Source: JAAYZB01 sp937958685 (GTDB lineage Bacteria; Bacillota_I; Bacilli_A; Izemoplasmatales; Hujiaoplasmataceae). Taken from it: DNA of 47,381 nucleotides. Made by a program: the position numbers and the translations under genes. The stretch covers positions 1 through 47,381 of the forward strand of contig DAITAL010000009.1 in assembly GCA_036824265.1 (NCBI GenBank), written 5' to 3'. The number at the start of each line of letters is the position of its first letter. The stretch's first letter is position 1. The notes beneath the pieces were generated by a model. The model did no database searches. It was given only the letters and a program-made list of their open reading frames with translations, and was not told the origin of the DNA. Below are positions 33,032-40,444 of the stretch, in pieces.

Positions 33032-35026
33032 GGTCCATTCCTCCTTGAAAGTCGCTTCGAGATGCGCTTCGATCTTTTTGGCGATCTCCTCGGCGGTTTC
33101 TTTTTCCACTTGCGCCGCCGCGTTGTTGAGATGGCCGCCGCCGCCGAATTGCTCCATGATCACGGAAACGTTGAATTTGTCGACGCTTCTTGCGGAGATC
33201 GCGGTGATGCCGCCGCCGATGTTGCCGATCGCGAAGGCCGCGATGATGTTGTCGATTTCCAGCAACTCGTCCGCTGTTTTGGCCAGCTGGACGCGGTCGG
33301 TCTTGCTTTCGTTTGGCAACAGGGCGATGGCAAAGACATTGTCGATGATTTTCGCCTGGTTGACAAGGTTCGACTTGGTTTTGATATGATCCAGCGATTC
33401 TCTGAGAATCAGTCTGGCCTTGAACGGATCGGCGCCGAAGCGTTTCAGCGTCGCTGCCGCCTCGAAGGTCCTGACGCCGGTGCGATAGGAAAAATTGTTG
33501 GTGTCGATCATCATGCCGGCGAGCATGATCGTCGCTTCGAAAGGACTGATATCGATCTCAAAGTTATAGAGTTCGACCATTTCCACGACGAGTTCGGCGG
33601 AAGAGGAAGCATACGGTTCAAGATAGGTGAGCATGACATCGGTCAGGATGTTGTCGAGTCGGCGGTGATGATCGATGATGACGATGTTCTTGGTCTTTTC
33701 GAACAGCCTGGGGGCGTTCGACTGCGTGGGGCTGTGGTGATCGACGACGAACACGAGCGTCTCCGGAGTGAGCGTATCGAGCGCCTCTTCGGGGTCGACG
33801 AAATATTCGAGCAGTTTCACGTACTCGCGGTTGAGCATGTTCACAACCTTTTGACAGGTCTGGTCGATATCGTCGAAGTCCAGGACAATCTTGGCTTTCT
33901 TCTGCTGGGCCAGCACCATTTCCAACACGCCGATCGCGGCTCCCAAAGCATCGATGTCGGTGGAACGATGGGGCATGATCAACGCCTGGTCATGCTTGGC
34001 GATGAAGTCGCTCACCGCACGGGCATTGATCCTCGCCGTAATCTTGGTGCGTTTCTCGATCGTGTTGCTTTTGCCGCCGAAAATCTTGAGCGGTTGGTTT
34101 TCCAGATTGACCACAACCTGGTCTCCCCCTCTGCCAAGAGCGATTTTGAGCGCCTCCTCGGCCAATTCGCCCAAGATGTCCGCCGGCTTTTCGTGGGCGG
34201 CCAACCCCATCGAGAGGGTGACCCTGATCTCGTTGGTGCTGGCGATCTCGCTGATCGTGTCCAAGATCTGGAATTCGTCTTCCATCAATTCGTTCAGTTG
34301 GCGGCGATTGAGGTAGACGACCGATCTTTCAGGACGCAGGTTGACGAAATGGATCTGATGCCGGGAACACCAGGAATCTAGCGCTCCGAGAAACTTGCCT
34401 TGGAGGCTTGCCTTTTCCTGAAAATCAAGGCTTTGCGTCGCTTCGCTGAAGTTGTCGAGACTGAGGACGCCGATGACGCCCTGGTTGTCCTTGAGGAACC
34501 GTTTGCCGGCTTCCCTCTCGGTGACTTCAAACAGGTAGAGCGCTTTGTTTTTGGGATAATGGATGATCTCATAATCTTTGCCGTAGACGTTGATGATGAA
34601 CTTGGTTTCCCGCTTTTCGACGCTTTTGCCAAGATTTTCGTGCAACAAACTCAGCTTGCGGTCGATCAGGACGTTCGAAAAGCACTCCTTGGCAAAATGG
34701 TTGGCCCACACGATCTGGTTGTTGTCATCATAGATGATCATTCCGACGGGAAGGTAGTTGAAGGCGACATCCTCGCTGCTTATGAGCCTGCGTTCGAGAA
34801 GGTTGCGTTCCCGGAATTTCTGTTGCAAGGTCTGCATTCTGGCCCTGATCTTGCGGTTGGAAAGGGAAAAGGCGAAAATGATCGCTGCGAAAACGATCAA
34901 AATCCCGGTATAGGTCAAAGCATAACCGAGGCCGAGATGGTTGAGGATGATGATGAAGCCGACGGTGGCGGCGGCGAAAATGACCACTGATGCGATGATC
35001 AGCAGAATCAGCTTCCGCTTGCTCAT
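32582..35026 (-). CDS. gdpP: c-di-AMP phosphodiesterase GdpP fused in frame to ribosomal protein L9
   Basis: A single 814-residue reading frame. Two membrane spans (about 5-28, 33-54), a PAS domain (about 85-170), a degenerate GGDEF (RGGDQ near 299), then DHH with H353, D357, D359, DHH at 429-431, DHH at 452-454 and D508, and DHHA1 with GGGGH at 628-632. Residues 666-814 are complete L9. The GdpP part (665 residues) equals a normal whole GdpP such as B. subtilis YybT (659), so only its stop codon is missing. Catalytic ligands look intact, predicting hydrolysis of c-di-AMP to pApA. AAGGGAG lies seven bases before the start. If uncleaved, the fusion would tether L9 to the membrane. Confidence 0.92.
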   Translation of the reverse strand: MSKRKLILLIIASVVIFAAATVGFIIILNHLGLGYALTYTGILIVFAAIIFAFSLSNRKIRARMQTLQQKFRERNLLERRLISSEDVAFNYLPVGMIIYDDNNQIVWANHFAKECFSNVLIDRKLSLLHENLGKSVEKRETKFIINVYGKDYEIIHYPKNKALYLFEVTEREAGKRFLKDNQGVIGVLSLDNFSEATQSLDFQEKASLQGKFLGALDSWCSRHQIHFVNLRPERSVVYLNRRQLNELMEDEFQILDTISEIASTNEIRVTLSMGLAAHEKPADILGELAEEALKIALGRGGDQVVVNLENQPLKIFGGKSNTIEKRTKITARINARAVSDFIAKHDQALIMPHRSTDIDALGAAIGVLEMVLAQQKKAKIVLDFDDIDQTCQKVVNMLNREYVKLLEYFVDPEEALDTLTPETLVFVVDHHSPTQSNAPRLFEKTKNIVIIDHHRRLDNILTDVMLTYLEPYASSSAELVVEMVELYNFEIDISPFEATIMLAGMMIDTNNFSYRTGVRTFEAAATLKRFGADPFKARLILRESLDHIKTKSNLVNQAKIIDNVFAIALLPNESKTDRVQLAKTADELLEIDNIIAAFAIGNIGGGITAISARSVDKFNVSVIMEQFGGGGHLNNAAAQVEKETAEEIAKKIEAHLEATFKEEWTMKIILTKDVKGKGKKGDVIEVASGYGNYLLTSKQAIEASVANLKVLEEERETANKQASLELAAAKKLKADIESQPIKLYVRIGDTGKLYGAVSSKQIAEEYKKVYNIDIDKRKILLDDNIHSLGVHKVPIRLHKDVVATIDLQVLEEKA

Positions 35027-35057
35027 GGGCGCACTCCCTTTTCGTGAAATCACAACA

Positions 35058-35087
35058 ATTATATCATAATTGCCAAGCAAATGCCAA
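35058..35087 (-). promoter_or_regulatory. Promoter of gdpP-rplI-dnaB
   Basis: On the minus strand TTGGCA (35082..35087) and TATAAT (35058..35063) are spaced by 18 bases, with TATGATATAAT forming an extended -10. Confidence 0.72.
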
Positions 35088-35094
35088 ATGACAA

Positions 35095-35120
35095 GAAAAA
35101 AAGACTCGATGAGTCTTTTT
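35095..35120 (-). terminator. Terminator after rpsR
   Basis: On the minus strand AAAAAGACTC and GAGTCTTTTT form a stem with a 3-base loop and trailing U. It separates rpsF-ssb-rpsR from gdpP. Confidence 0.88.
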
Positions 35121-35125
35121 GCTCT

Positions 35126-35392
35126 TTACTCCTTGACAAACGGCAAAAGCGCCATGAAACGGGCCCGCTTGATCGCGACGGCCAGATGCTTCTGGTAGTA
35201 TGCCTTGGTGCCGGTCACGCGCCTGGGAAGGATCTTGCCTCTTTCAGAGATGAACTTCTTCAGCAATTCGTAATCCTTGAAATCGATATAGCTGATCTTG
35301 TTATCCGTGAAATAGCATCTTTTGCGGTTGCGTTTGCGGCCGCCGCGAAAACCCGTAGGCTTATCGCTTTGTCCCTGTGGTCTGGTATACAT
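35126..35392 (-). CDS. rpsR: Ribosomal protein S18
   Basis: S18 binds with S6 on the 30S platform. The 88-residue protein has the conserved KNRKRCYFTDNKISYIDFKD-type region and the basic RARFMALLPF C terminus; an N-terminal Arg/Gly segment precedes it. AGGAGG lies shortly upstream. It is third in rpsF-ssb-rpsR, the conserved order. Confidence 0.97.
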   Translation of the reverse strand: MYTRPQGQSDKPTGFRGGRKRNRKRCYFTDNKISYIDFKDYELLKKFISERGKILPRRVTGTKAYYQKHLAVAIKRARFMALLPFVKE

Positions 35393-35410
35393 GGTATTTC
35401 CTCCTCGATA

Positions 35411-35833
35411 TTAGAATGGCAAATCGTCTTCGATGATGTCGATCTGGGTGTCGGCCTCATCACGTTTGGTCTTATCTTGGGACTGATAGTTGTCAGATTG
35501 TGGTTTCGGATCGAGGAAAACGACCTGGTCGCACACGATTTCGGTCACATACCGTTTCACGTTGTTCTTTTCGTCCATGTAATCACGCGTCTGCAAGCGG
35601 CCCTCGACAGCGACAAGACTGCCTTTGTTGCAGTACTTGCTGACGTTTTCCGCCGATTTTCTCCAGACGGTGCAATTGAAGAAATCGGCAGTGCTTTCGC
35701 CTTGGCCCTGGCTCGAACTTGCAAACGGACGGTTGACCGCGATTGTGAAAGAGGCCACGGGGATGTTGTTCGCCGTGAAGCGAAGCTCGGGATCCCTGGT
35801 CATTCTTCCGATCATAACGACTTTGTTCAACAT
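35411..35833 (-). CDS. ssb: Single-stranded DNA-binding protein
   Basis: SSB coats single-stranded DNA at forks and repair sites. The 140 residues comprise an OB fold (about 1-105, with VVMIGRMTRDPELRFT and AVEGRLQTRDY), a Gln/Asp/Lys linker and the acidic tip DDLPF, the docking site for partner proteins. It lies between rpsF and rpsR as in most bacteria. Confidence 0.96.
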   Translation of the reverse strand: MLNKVVMIGRMTRDPELRFTANNIPVASFTIAVNRPFASSSQGQGESTADFFNCTVWRKSAENVSKYCNKGSLVAVEGRLQTRDYMDEKNNVKRYVTEIVCDQVVFLDPKPQSDNYQSQDKTKRDEADTQIDIIEDDLPF

Positions 35834-35851
35834 TGCTATCGCCTCCCGGCC

Positions 35852-36139
35852 TTATTCTTCTCTGGAAATGATGATGTGGCGGATGATGTCTTCCTTGATT
35901 TTCATGATGCGGTCCATTTCGACGGTTGCTTCCGGTGTCGCCATGACACTGATAACCACGTAATAGCCCTTTCTGAAATCAGAGATTTCATACGCCAGAT
36001 CGCGCATTCCCCATTCGTTGACAGTCAGGTTTTCCGCGCCACGGTCGGTGAGGATCGCGTTAAGTTCCGCGATCAGCGCCGCTCGGGCCTCCTGTTCGAC
36101 AGTCGGGCGAATGATGTACATGATCTCGTATTTTCTCAT
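35852..36139 (-). CDS. rpsF: Ribosomal protein S6
   Basis: S6 pairs with S18 on the 30S platform. The 95-residue protein shows the ferredoxin-like fold pattern (MRKYEIMYIIRP, NEWGMRDLAYEI, KGYYVVISV, DRIMKIKEDIIRHIIISRE). AAGGAGG precedes the ATG. A roughly 60-base leader with two hairpins lies before it, in the region where S6-S18 autoregulatory elements occur in other bacteria. Confidence 0.97.
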   Translation of the reverse strand: MRKYEIMYIIRPTVEQEARAALIAELNAILTDRGAENLTVNEWGMRDLAYEISDFRKGYYVVISVMATPEATVEMDRIMKIKEDIIRHIIISREE

Positions 36140-36200
36140 TTTGTTCCCTCCTTATGGTCTGATGGCTGCTCGCGCAGCAAGGCTGTGAGATTGCTCACGG
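36140..36200 (-). promoter_or_regulatory. rpsF leader with two hairpins, possible S6-S18 autoregulatory site
   Basis: The transcript from 36207..36235 folds locally into GTGAG-CAAT-CTCAC (36185..36198) and GCTGC-GCGA-GCAGC (36165..36178), the latter closed by a GNRA loop. AAGGAGG and the ATG follow. rpsF leaders in several phyla bind the S6-S18 complex; I cannot confirm that this one matches the known consensus. Confidence 0.4.
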
Positions 36201-36206
36201 CTAGTT

Positions 36207-36235
36207 ATTATATCATATGATATATTATTTGTCTA
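36207..36235 (-). promoter_or_regulatory. Promoter of rpsF-ssb-rpsR
   Basis: On the minus strand TAGACA (36230..36235) and TATAAT (36207..36212) are spaced by 17 bases, with TATGATATAAT as extended -10. Confidence 0.78.
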
Positions 36236-36239
36236 TAAT

Positions 36240-36267
36240 AAGTATCGTTCGGTTTTCGCAGATACTT
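36240..36267 (-). repeat. Inverted repeat at the end of the MFS gene
   Basis: AAGTATC and GATACTT are separated by 14 bases and overlap the MFS stop codon. On the minus strand no U-run follows, so a classical terminator is not supported, though it may define the 3' end before the rpsF promoter. Confidence 0.4.
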
Positions 36268-37495
36268 AAACGTCGACGTTGTAGATCTTCTTGAACTCGT
36301 TCTTCATCCTGATCGGGATCAGGAAGATCGCGGAGATGCTCACGATCGCGGCTGCCATCATGATATAGCGGTAATCGATGCCGGCGTATTCGGCGGCGAT
36401 CCCGATGATGAGGGCGCCCAGGATCGCCCCGAAGTTCCACATCAGTTGCTGGGTGGAGTTGATCCGGCCGCGGATGTCGTTCGGGATATAGACTTGCGTT
36501 GCGCTCATGCGGATGTTGAAGGAGGTGACGCTGAGCAAACCGACGACGAAACTGGCGACGATCATCAGTGCGAAGGCCGGATAGAACAGCATGGTCGCGC
36601 CAAGGATCTCGACAGTGATGTAGACGCTCACCGCAATCAGGAACTTCTTCTCCTTGGGATATCTGAATAGGTAGTGGATGATGCCGCCCACCATTCTGCC
36701 GATCGCCGAGGCGCTGATCAGAAAGGAAAAGTGTTGGATCGTATAGATCTCCGAAGCCACGAAATACGGCATCCTGAGCAGATCCTGAGAAGCATAGACA
36801 AAGGAAAATGCGGCGAAAAGGATACCGATCCCCAAGATGCCCTTTTCTTTTTTATAATAACTGATACCTTCTTTTAGGTCAGCGAGAAACTGCGGTCCCT
36901 GAACGATTTTTTGATTCAGTCTCTCCTCGACCTTGATCAGCAACTCGATCGTCGCCGTTATGAAGAATGTTGCCGCATTGAAAAGCATGAGCATGGCGAC
37001 ACCGTTGGTGTAGTTCTCGATGAAAAAAGCCGCGACCGGGGCCATCACCGCGGCCGAGATCGGCCAGATCAAGCTTGAGATCGAGTAAGCTTTCGAATGG
37101 TATCCCTGGGTGATCACCTCCGGATAGAGACTCATGAACGCCGTCTGATAGGTGGTGTCGATGACGCCAAGAAGTGCCGCGATAACGGTGAAAAGGGCGA
37201 CGTTGAAGTATCCTGAATAAAGCACAAGTCCCAGAATCAGGAAGAAGGAGCCGTAGAAATAGTCAATGGCGACGATGATGTTTCGCCGCGAATGCCGGTC
37301 AATGAACGGCCCGATGACGAAGTTCGTGATGATGCGCGGGATGACGTTGGCAATCGTGAAAAAGGCCAGGATCAGGGGTGATCCGGTCTTTTGAAAAATC
37401 AGGATGCCAAAGGCGATCCCCGCGGCGGCGCTGCCGAATGCGGAGATGAACGACCCGATGGTGAGGATCGTGAAGTTACGATTCCATAGTGTCAC
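36266..37495 (-). CDS. MFS transporter, DHA3/macrolide-efflux-like
   Basis: A 409-residue major facilitator protein with about twelve membrane segments. The first half has a motif-A-like loop (GPFIDRHSRRNIIVAIDYF) between spans two and three. The overall pattern (FQKTGSPLILA, RIINSTQQ-type loop near 350) resembles DHA3 drug-efflux proteins such as MefA. Substrate is unknown. The start appears to be GTG at 37495, with only a weak AGGT upstream and a hairpin next to it. It follows the DUF1295 gene on the same strand. Confidence 0.82.
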   Translation of the reverse strand: MTLWNRNFTILTIGSFISAFGSAAAGIAFGILIFQKTGSPLILAFFTIANVIPRIITNFVIGPFIDRHSRRNIIVAIDYFYGSFFLILGLVLYSGYFNVALFTVIAALLGVIDTTYQTAFMSLYPEVITQGYHSKAYSISSLIWPISAAVMAPVAAFFIENYTNGVAMLMLFNAATFFITATIELLIKVEERLNQKIVQGPQFLADLKEGISYYKKEKGILGIGILFAAFSFVYASQDLLRMPYFVASEIYTIQHFSFLISASAIGRMVGGIIHYLFRYPKEKKFLIAVSVYITVEILGATMLFYPAFALMIVASFVVGLLSVTSFNIRMSATQVYIPNDIRGRINSTQQLMWNFGAILGALIIGIAAEYAGIDYRYIMMAAAIVSISAIFLIPIRMKNEFKKIYNVDV

Positions 37496-37509
37496 TTGAG
37501 TATCTACCT

Positions 37510-37527
37510 AGACCGGCAAGCCGGTCT
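37510..37527 (-). repeat. Hairpin before the MFS start
   Basis: AGACCGG and CCGGTCT form a perfect 7-bp stem with a 4-base loop in the 40-base gap before the GTG start. It has no U-run. It may limit ribosome access to the weak site. Confidence 0.4.
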
Positions 37528-37535
37528 GCCTTTCG

Positions 37536-38423
37536 CTAATTGTTGGTTTCGCTTTTTCTGGGGAAGAAAGGTATCAGCGAGGAGACGCGTTTGCGGTATT
37601 CGCCGTATTCGGGTCTGGAGGCGATGATCTTCTTCTCCATCATCGGGATGCTGATGAAGAGGAAGAGCATTGTCATCAAGATCGGGAAGATGACATGCAA
37701 ATCGAAGTTGCCGATGCCGCCGGCACTCATGATCCAAACACCCCACCAGACGGCGACTTCGCCAAAATAGTTCGGATGGCGCGAGTACTTCCACAAACCC
37801 TCGTCGATGCATCGTTTTTTGCCGGCGTTTGCCAGCCGGAATCTGAGCATCTGCCTGTCGGCGATGAATTGGATCATCGTCGCGCCGACGATGATCATAA
37901 AGCCGAGGATGATCAGGAAGTTGACGGAAGGTTCCCGCACAAGGAACCGATAGACGGCGATCAGTTGCACGAAGACGATCATTGTCGGCATCAAGTTGAT
38001 GCCAAAGAGGTTGGACAGAAACCAGAGTTTCGGTTTACTCTCGCGAATCATCGTGTAGCGCCAGTCCTGATGCGAGAAATCGGACCAGTTGATGAGCCAG
38101 TTGTAGGTTAGCCTAAGCGCCCAGAAACAGATGCCCAAAAGCAACAGCCCGACAGCAAAGTTCAGCTGGACTTTGAGGATCAGGATCCAGGCAGTGACAA
38201 TGACCGGCGGAACCACGCTCCAGTAAGGGTCGTAGGTGCTGGCGTTTTTGACCGCCAGGCCGAAAGCCCAGATGATGATGGTTGCGACAATATTAGCCGC
38301 CAGCATCCGCCACAAGGGGCTGATGATGATCGAAGCGACAAGGGCATATGTCGCGATGCCGGCCGCAAGCGCTACCAGATACATTCCCATAAGCGCCACG
38401 AAAGAGGTGGTTCGTTTGCTCAT
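37536..38423 (-). CDS. DUF1295 membrane protein (steroid reductase/isoprenylcysteine methyltransferase-like fold)
   Basis: A 295-residue protein with about seven or eight membrane spans. Near the C terminus is the family motif DEGLWKYSRHPNYFGEVAVW and a later RPEYGEYRKRVSSLIPFFP, typical of DUF1295 and related ICMT/5-alpha-reductase-type membrane enzymes that use SAM or NADPH. The actual reaction is unknown. Its ATG overlaps the CinA-like stop as ATGA, so the two are probably translated together. Confidence 0.85.
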   Translation of the reverse strand: MSKRTTSFVALMGMYLVALAAGIATYALVASIIISPLWRMLAANIVATIIIWAFGLAVKNASTYDPYWSVVPPVIVTAWILILKVQLNFAVGLLLLGICFWALRLTYNWLINWSDFSHQDWRYTMIRESKPKLWFLSNLFGINLMPTMIVFVQLIAVYRFLVREPSVNFLIILGFMIIVGATMIQFIADRQMLRFRLANAGKKRCIDEGLWKYSRHPNYFGEVAVWWGVWIMSAGGIGNFDLHVIFPILMTMLFLFISIPMMEKKIIASRPEYGEYRKRVSSLIPFFPRKSETNN

Positions 38424-39151
38424 GTTCGTTCCTCACCTTCATTTCGCAATTTGCTTATCACGTACGCCAAAGCATAGGCGCTGGCTTTCCTTCTCACAAC
38501 ATTCCTCGATCCGGAGAACCGCTTTCTGACTGTTTCCCGGTTTCCAAAAATCCCGAATCCGAAGTAGACGGTGCCAATCGGATCAGCGGGCGTGCCGCCC
38601 GTCGGACCCGCGTAGCCGGCGCTTGTGACAATCAAGTCCGCATGACTGATGATTTCCAGATTTTTCGCCATTTCCCAAGCGCACTCCGCGCTTACCGCAC
38701 CGTGTTCGCGGATGATCTCCTGATCGATCCGGAGAATCTTCTGCTTGGCATCCTCGCCGTAGACGATATAGGCTTCCTTGAGGATGCGGGAGGCTCCGGG
38801 CTGATCGAGGATCCGCGAGGCGATCATCCCGCCGGTGATCGATTCGGCGAGCGCCACAGTGAAGTTCCTGGCGGTCAAGGCGGCGAAGAAAGCTGCCGGC
38901 AGCGTCTCGTCCGGACCGGCGATGATTCTGTTTCCCAGATCCTCTAGCAAAGCCTTGCTGGTTAAGACAAGTTCGTTCTCCTCCGAAGCCTCGACGGTGA
39001 TAAGGGTCTCGCCGGAAGTCTCGCTGGTGAGGAGGCGGGCGCCTGGATGTTGTTTCTCAATTGTCCTTATCGCTTCGGCAGGGTTCTCGCCTTCGGCGCT
39101 GAAATAGATGTAGGTTTCGCGAAAGCGGTTCTGTTTGGCCTTGTTTGCCAA
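38420..39151 (-). CDS. CinA C-terminal domain protein (PncC-like), lacking the N-terminal domain
   Basis: About residues 85-243 match the nicotinamide-nucleotide amidohydrolase domain: ALAESITGGMIASRI, GAVSAECAWEMA, and SAGYAGPTGGTPADPIGTVYFG. Most family members have AESCTGG; Ile replaces Cys. The first 85 residues resemble the middle domain of full-length CinA, but the N-terminal molybdopterin-binding-like domain (about 200 residues) is absent, and ychF fills that space. I chose TTG at 39151 because AGGGGG lies six bases upstream; ATG at 39169 overlaps the ychF stop without a ribosome site. NMN deamidation is the likely activity. Confidence 0.78.
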   Translation of the reverse strand: MANKAKQNRFRETYIYFSAEGENPAEAIRTIEKQHPGARLLTSETSGETLITVEASEENELVLTSKALLEDLGNRIIAGPDETLPAAFFAALTARNFTVALAESITGGMIASRILDQPGASRILKEAYIVYGEDAKQKILRIDQEIIREHGAVSAECAWEMAKNLEIISHADLIVTSAGYAGPTGGTPADPIGTVYFGFGIFGNRETVRKRFSGSRNVVRRKASAYALAYVISKLRNEGEERT

Positions 39152-39161
39152 GGCGTTCCCC

Positions 39162-40265
39162 CTAGACATTGAAGCGGAAGTGGAACACATCGCCATCCCT
39201 GGCGACATATTCCTTCCCCTCAAGACGGTATTTGCCCAGTTCTTTGGCTTTGGTCTCGGATCCCGCCGCCAGCAGATCCGCAAACGCGATCGTCTCTGCG
39301 CGGATGAACCCTTTCTCGAAGTCGGAATGGATGACACCACCGCATTCAGGGGCCTTCATGCCCTTTTTGAACGTCCAGGAACGCACTTCCTTTTCGCTGG
39401 CGGTGAAAAAGGTTTCCAGACCAAGCAATTCATAGTTCTTGCGAATCAGGTCGTCAAGTCCCGAATTTTTCATGCCGAGCTCGTTCATGAACGCCTGTTT
39501 GTCGGCGCTGGACAGTTCTGATAGCTCCTGTTCGATCTTGGCGCTGAAAATGACCGTTTCAGCGTGTTCCCTGACCGCTAGTTCCTTGATGTCGTTCACA
39601 AATCCGTTTTCGGAGTGATTGATCACCACGTCTTCGGCCACATTGCAGACATACAGCATCGGCTTGGCGGTCAGAAAACTGAAGTTCTTGATGACTTTCA
39701 GTTCTGCTTTTGTGAGATTCAAACTTCGGATCGGTAATTGGTCGAGCAGGCATTTCTGGACTTTCTCCAGAATCTCATACTCCTCGACCGCTTCGTTGTC
39801 GAGTTTCATCTGCGCGCGCTTCTGGATTTTCGGCAGCCGTTTCTCCACGACCTCGAGATCGGCGAAGATCAGTTCCAGTTGGATCGTCTCGATGTCACGC
39901 AGGGGATTGACATCGCCTTCGACATGGATGACATCGGGGTCGATGAAACACCGAACGACCTGACAGAGGGCATCGCAGTTGCGGATATAGGAGAGAAATT
40001 GGTTGCCGAGGCCTTCGCCTTTGGAGGAACCCCGCACGAGCCCGGCGACATCGGTCAGTTCAAAGGTGGTGTAGACGACCTTGCGCGGATGATAGATCTC
40101 AACTAGCTTCTCCATCCGCCAGTCGGGAACCTCGACAACGCCGACATTCGGCTCGATCGTCGCAAACGGATAGTTGATTGCCGGCATTTTTGCCTTGATC
40201 ACGGCATTGAAAAGCGTCGTTTTTCCGACGTTGGGCAAGCCGATGATCCCTGCTGTGAGTCCCAT
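39162..40265 (-). CDS. ychF: Redox-regulated ribosome-binding ATPase YchF
   Basis: YchF is a widely conserved Obg-family P-loop protein that prefers ATP and binds ribosomes. The P-loop GLPNVGKTTLFNAV is near the N terminus, with the atypical NxxE specificity motif (CNVAEDV) near residue 203 and a C-terminal TGS domain (RSWTFKKGMKAPE onward). The length of 367 residues is normal. The ATG at 40265 is nine bases after AGGAG; two earlier ATGs are too close. It has its own promoter. Confidence 0.96.
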   Translation of the reverse strand: MGLTAGIIGLPNVGKTTLFNAVIKAKMPAINYPFATIEPNVGVVEVPDWRMEKLVEIYHPRKVVYTTFELTDVAGLVRGSSKGEGLGNQFLSYIRNCDALCQVVRCFIDPDVIHVEGDVNPLRDIETIQLELIFADLEVVEKRLPKIQKRAQMKLDNEAVEEYEILEKVQKCLLDQLPIRSLNLTKAELKVIKNFSFLTAKPMLYVCNVAEDVVINHSENGFVNDIKELAVREHAETVIFSAKIEQELSELSSADKQAFMNELGMKNSGLDDLIRKNYELLGLETFFTASEKEVRSWTFKKGMKAPECGGVIHSDFEKGFIRAETIAFADLLAAGSETKAKELGKYRLEGKEYVARDGDVFHFRFNV

Positions 40266-40289
40266 GTCCATCATCTCCTAACACGGAAT

Positions 40290-40318
40290 ATTGTAATACA
40301 ATCCCGAAGCATTTACAA
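40290..40318 (-). promoter_or_regulatory. Promoter of ychF and downstream genes
   Basis: On the minus strand TTGTAA (40313..40318) and TACAAT (40290..40295) are spaced by 17 bases. The 94 bases between it and the tatD terminator show no gene. Confidence 0.7.
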
Positions 40319-40412
40319 GTAAAACCGGCCGTGTCTGAACAAATAACACAGGCGTGCGACTGGTATGAGCCAAGGGTGCATGACGGCGTCTCGACCACAA
40401 GGAACATAGGCG

Positions 40413-40440
40413 AAAAAGCAGGCGGTTTAGTTCCGCCTGC
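40413..40440 (-). terminator. Terminator after tatD
   Basis: On the minus strand GCAGGCGG pairs with CCGCCTGC across a 7-base loop, followed by five U. It lies four bases past the tatD stop. Confidence 0.92.
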
Positions 40441-40444
40441 AAAG

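Noticed and set aside
36240..36267. Inverted repeat as a rho-independent terminator for the MFS gene
   Set aside because: The arms are perfect, but the loop is 14 bases and no U-run follows on the minus strand.
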